Origin: Noviherbaspirillum autotrophicum
GTDB taxonomy: Bacteria > Pseudomonadota > Gammaproteobacteria > Burkholderiales > Burkholderiaceae_D
Direction of reading: 5' to 3'
Assembly: GCF_000818395.1 (NCBI RefSeq)
Contig: NZ_JWJG01000028.1
Coordinates: forward strand, 62,001 to 126,000
DNA: 64,000 bases
Positions 61,706 through 64,000 of this stretch are shown piece by piece (positions within the stretch are counted from its first letter, which is position 1; each line of letters opens with the position of its first letter). The notes under the pieces are model-generated. The model saw nothing but the letters and a program-made list of their open reading frames with translations, was not told where the DNA came from and ran no database searches. A program made the position numbers and the translations under genes.

Positions 61706-64000
61706 ATGACGACTACTACATTTACTGAAAACACCCAACTGCCGCTATTGCCGTTGCGCGACGTTGTTGTCTTTCCGCATATGGTGATCCCTCTATTCGT
61801 TGGTCGTCCTAAGTCGATCAAGGCATTGGAAGCTGCAATGGAGCAGGGCAAGAGCATTATGCTTGCAGCTCAAAAGGCGGCTGCCAAGGATGAGCCGTCA
61901 GCCGCGGATATTTATAAGATTGGTTGTGTCGCCAATATTCTGCAAATGTTGAAGTTGCCTGACGGGACGGTTAAGGTCCTAGTCGAGGGAGCTCAACGTG
62001 CTCACATTCATAACATTACTGAATTGGAAACGCATTTTGTTGCAGAATTGACTCCGGTTGAATCTGAGCCCGGGGACGAATCTGAGGTCGAGGCTATGCG
62101 CCGGGCCATCGTGCAACAATTTGATCAGTATGTGAAACTGAACAAGAAGATTCCGCCGGAGATACTGACTTCTCTCGCTGGAATCGATGATGCTGGGCGA
62201 CTTGCCGATACCATAGCAGCGCATTTGCCGCTTAAGCTTGAGCAAAAACAGATCATTCTTGAAATCTTCAATGTAGCCAAACGTCATGAGCATCTGCTCG
62301 GGCAACTTGAGGCGGAACTCGATATTCTCCAAGTCGAGAAACGCATTCGCGGTCGTGTCAAGCGCCAGATGGAAAAGTCCCAGCGCGAGTATTACCTTAA
62401 TGAGCAGGTAAAAGCGATCCAGAAAGAACTTGGCGAAGGAGAGGAAGGTGCCGATCTCGAAGAACTCGAGAAGCGGATTATCGCTGCCAAGATGCCAAAG
62501 GAAGCGCGTGAAAAGGCCGAAGCTGAACTGAAAAAACTGAAGCTGATGTCGCCAATGTCGGCCGAAGCGACCGTGGTGCGCAATTATATCGATACCTTGG
62601 TTGGCCTTCCGTGGAAAAAGAAATCGAAGGTTAACAACGACCTTGCTCATGCTGAACAAGTGCTTGAAAGCGAACACTATGGACTGGATAAGGTCAAGGA
62701 ACGCATTCTTGAATATCTCGCCGTCCAACAGCGAGTTGACAAGGTAAAGGCACCGATTCTCTGCCTCGTTGGACCTCCAGGCGTAGGCAAAACTTCGCTG
62801 GGCCAATCAATTGCACGCGCCACCAATCGCAAATTTGTCCGTATGGCCCTTGGCGGTGTACGAGACGAAGCCGAGATTCGCGGCCACCGTCGCACATATA
62901 TCGGTTCGATGCCAGGCAAGATTCTTCAAAGCTTGGCAAAGACTGGCGTGAGAAATCCGTTGTTCCTGCTGGATGAGGTGGACAAGCTTGGGCAAGACTT
63001 CCGTGGCGACCCGGCTTCTGCCTTGCTTGAAGTACTCGACCCGGAGCAGAACCATACATTCTCGGATCATTACATCGAAGTCGATTTTGATTTGTCGGAC
63101 GTGATGTTCGTTGCCACGTCGAACTCCTACAACATTCCGCCGGCACTGCTGGACCGAATGGAAGTGATTCGATTGTCGGGGTACACGGAAGACGAAAAAA
63201 CGAATATCGCTCAGCGTTATCTGCTGCCTAAACAGATCGCAAACAATGGTTTGAAGGATGATGAAATTACTGTTTCCGAGTCAGCAATTCGCGACATCAT
63301 CCGGTACTACACGCGAGAGGCGGGCGTTCGCTCATTGGAGCGCGAAATCTCCAAGATCTGCCGCAAGGTGGTGAAAATGCTTTTGTTGAAGAAACAGGAT
63401 CATAAGATTACGGTTTCTTCAAAGAACCTCGACAAGTTCCTCGGTGTGCGTCGGTACGATTTCGGTATTGCGGAGAAAGAGAACCAGATTGGACAAGTGG
63501 TCGGTCTCGCATGGACCGAGGTGGGCGGCGATCTTCTGACGATTGAGGCCATGACGATGCCTGGCAAGGGCGATATTATTCGTACCGGGACCTTGGGCGA
63601 CGTGATGAAGGAGTCGATTGAGGCGGCGCGTACTGTCGTGCGCAGCCGTGCGAAACGGCTTGGTATCAAGACTGAGTTGTTTAGCAAGACCGATATTCAT
63701 ATCCACGTACCGGAGGGTGCGACACCGAAGGATGGTCCTTCGGCTGGCATTGCGATGACGACGGCGTTGGTTTCCGTGTTGACCGGTATACCAGTGCGTG
63801 CGGATGTGGCGATGACGGGTGAAATTACCTTACGTGGCGAGGTGCTGCCGATCGGTGGTTTGAAGGAAAAGCTGCTTGCGGCGCATCGCGGGGGAATTAA
63901 GACGGCATTGATTCCGGAGCAAAACGTGAAAGACCTCACGGATATTCCCGATAACGTGAAGAACAAGCTTGAAATCATTCCGGTTCGTTGGATTGACAAG
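61706..64000 (+). CDS. lon: Lon protease (3' end outside window)
   Basis: The first 765 codons of Lon; the remainder is cut off by the window end. The N-terminal domain starts LPLLPLRDVVVFPHMVIPLFVGR, Walker A is GPPGVGKT, Walker B is FLLDEVDKL, and the catalytic dyad is Ser679 in PKDGPSAG and Lys722 in GGLKEKLLAA, the same numbers as in E. coli Lon. It degrades damaged and regulatory proteins. Confidence 0.97.
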   Translation, partial: MTTTTFTENTQLPLLPLRDVVVFPHMVIPLFVGRPKSIKALEAAMEQGKSIMLAAQKAAAKDEPSAADIYKIGCVANILQMLKLPDGTVKVLVEGAQRAHIHNITELETHFVAELTPVESEPGDESEVEAMRRAIVQQFDQYVKLNKKIPPEILTSLAGIDDAGRLADTIAAHLPLKLEQKQIILEIFNVAKRHEHLLGQLEAELDILQVEKRIRGRVKRQMEKSQREYYLNEQVKAIQKELGEGEEGADLEELEKRIIAAKMPKEAREKAEAELKKLKLMSPMSAEATVVRNYIDTLVGLPWKKKSKVNNDLAHAEQVLESEHYGLDKVKERILEYLAVQQRVDKVKAPILCLVGPPGVGKTSLGQSIARATNRKFVRMALGGVRDEAEIRGHRRTYIGSMPGKILQSLAKTGVRNPLFLLDEVDKLGQDFRGDPASALLEVLDPEQNHTFSDHYIEVDFDLSDVMFVATSNSYNIPPALLDRMEVIRLSGYTEDEKTNIAQRYLLPKQIANNGLKDDEITVSESAIRDIIRYYTREAGVRSLEREISKICRKVVKMLLLKKQDHKITVSSKNLDKFLGVRRYDFGIAEKENQIGQVVGLAWTEVGGDLLTIEAMTMPGKGDIIRTGTLGDVMKESIEAARTVVRSRAKRLGIKTELFSKTDIHIHVPEGATPKDGPSAGIAMTTALVSVLTGIPVRADVAMTGEITLRGEVLPIGGLKEKLLAAHRGGIKTALIPEQNVKDLTDIPDNVKNKLEIIPVRWIDK

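Noticed and set aside
1-64000. CRISPR arrays, prophage or insertion sequences
   Set aside because: No regularly spaced direct repeats, transposase, phage structural or integrase genes were seen.

Overview
The window reads as one contiguous chromosome segment of a GC-rich (roughly 60%) betaproteobacterium. The right end has tRNA-Leu(UAG) - tig - clpP - clpX - lon. The interior has divergent lplT / alr-radA, the tsaB-rimI-uracil-DNA-glycosylase chain, and hpnC-hpnD-hpnE. Together these suggest Burkholderiales, perhaps Oxalobacteraceae. That placement is inferred from gene content and order; no database was searched.

Left part (1-9.8 kb): the end of an unknown gene, a HopJ-family protein, a multi-pass PAS-GGDEF diguanylate cyclase, a PEBP (YbhB-like) protein, a BON plus SRPBCC membrane protein, and a three-gene ABC export set (ATPase, FtsX-type permease, HlyD-type adaptor). 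From 9.8 to 11.8 kb composition changes. A small zinc-ribbon membrane gene lies inside what looks like a complete integron cassette, with a matching core site and an attC-like site, although no integrase is present. An EthD-domain gene, a small lipoprotein and a methyltransferase follow.

11.9-21 kb: an unknown two-gene operon; a clsB - ybhN-like - FRG-domain operon (minus strand); two tandem secreted Gly/Ser/Thr-rich paralogues sharing a two-cysteine motif; a secreted family I.5-like lipase followed by a foldase-like protein that lacks the activating minidomain; and a polysaccharide pyruvyl transferase-like protein.

21-34.5 kb is rich in DNA repair: a VRR-NUC (FAN1-like) nuclease coupled to a helicase that carries its own PD-(D/E)XK nuclease domain; imuA-imuB divergent from cho around one near-consensus LexA box; and a RecQ helicase. 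Also here are an isolated hpf, a Ser/Thr-rich lipoprotein, and a second diguanylate cyclase behind an unusually hairpin-rich leader.

34.8-53 kb is mostly housekeeping: a cold-shock protein, alcohol dehydrogenase, periplasmic Cache protein, LysR regulator divergent from a TauE/SafE permease, a toxin-antitoxin pair with a degenerate Doc-like toxin, MarC, a lone Tat-exported molybdopterin-binding dehydrogenase subunit, a thioredoxin-like protein, the tsaB chain, lplT, alr, radA and the squalene genes hpnCDE. 53.3-57.7 kb is an RND efflux pair preceded by a terminator-like hairpin in its leader. The window ends inside lon.

No CRISPR array, rRNA gene, insertion sequence or prophage was seen.
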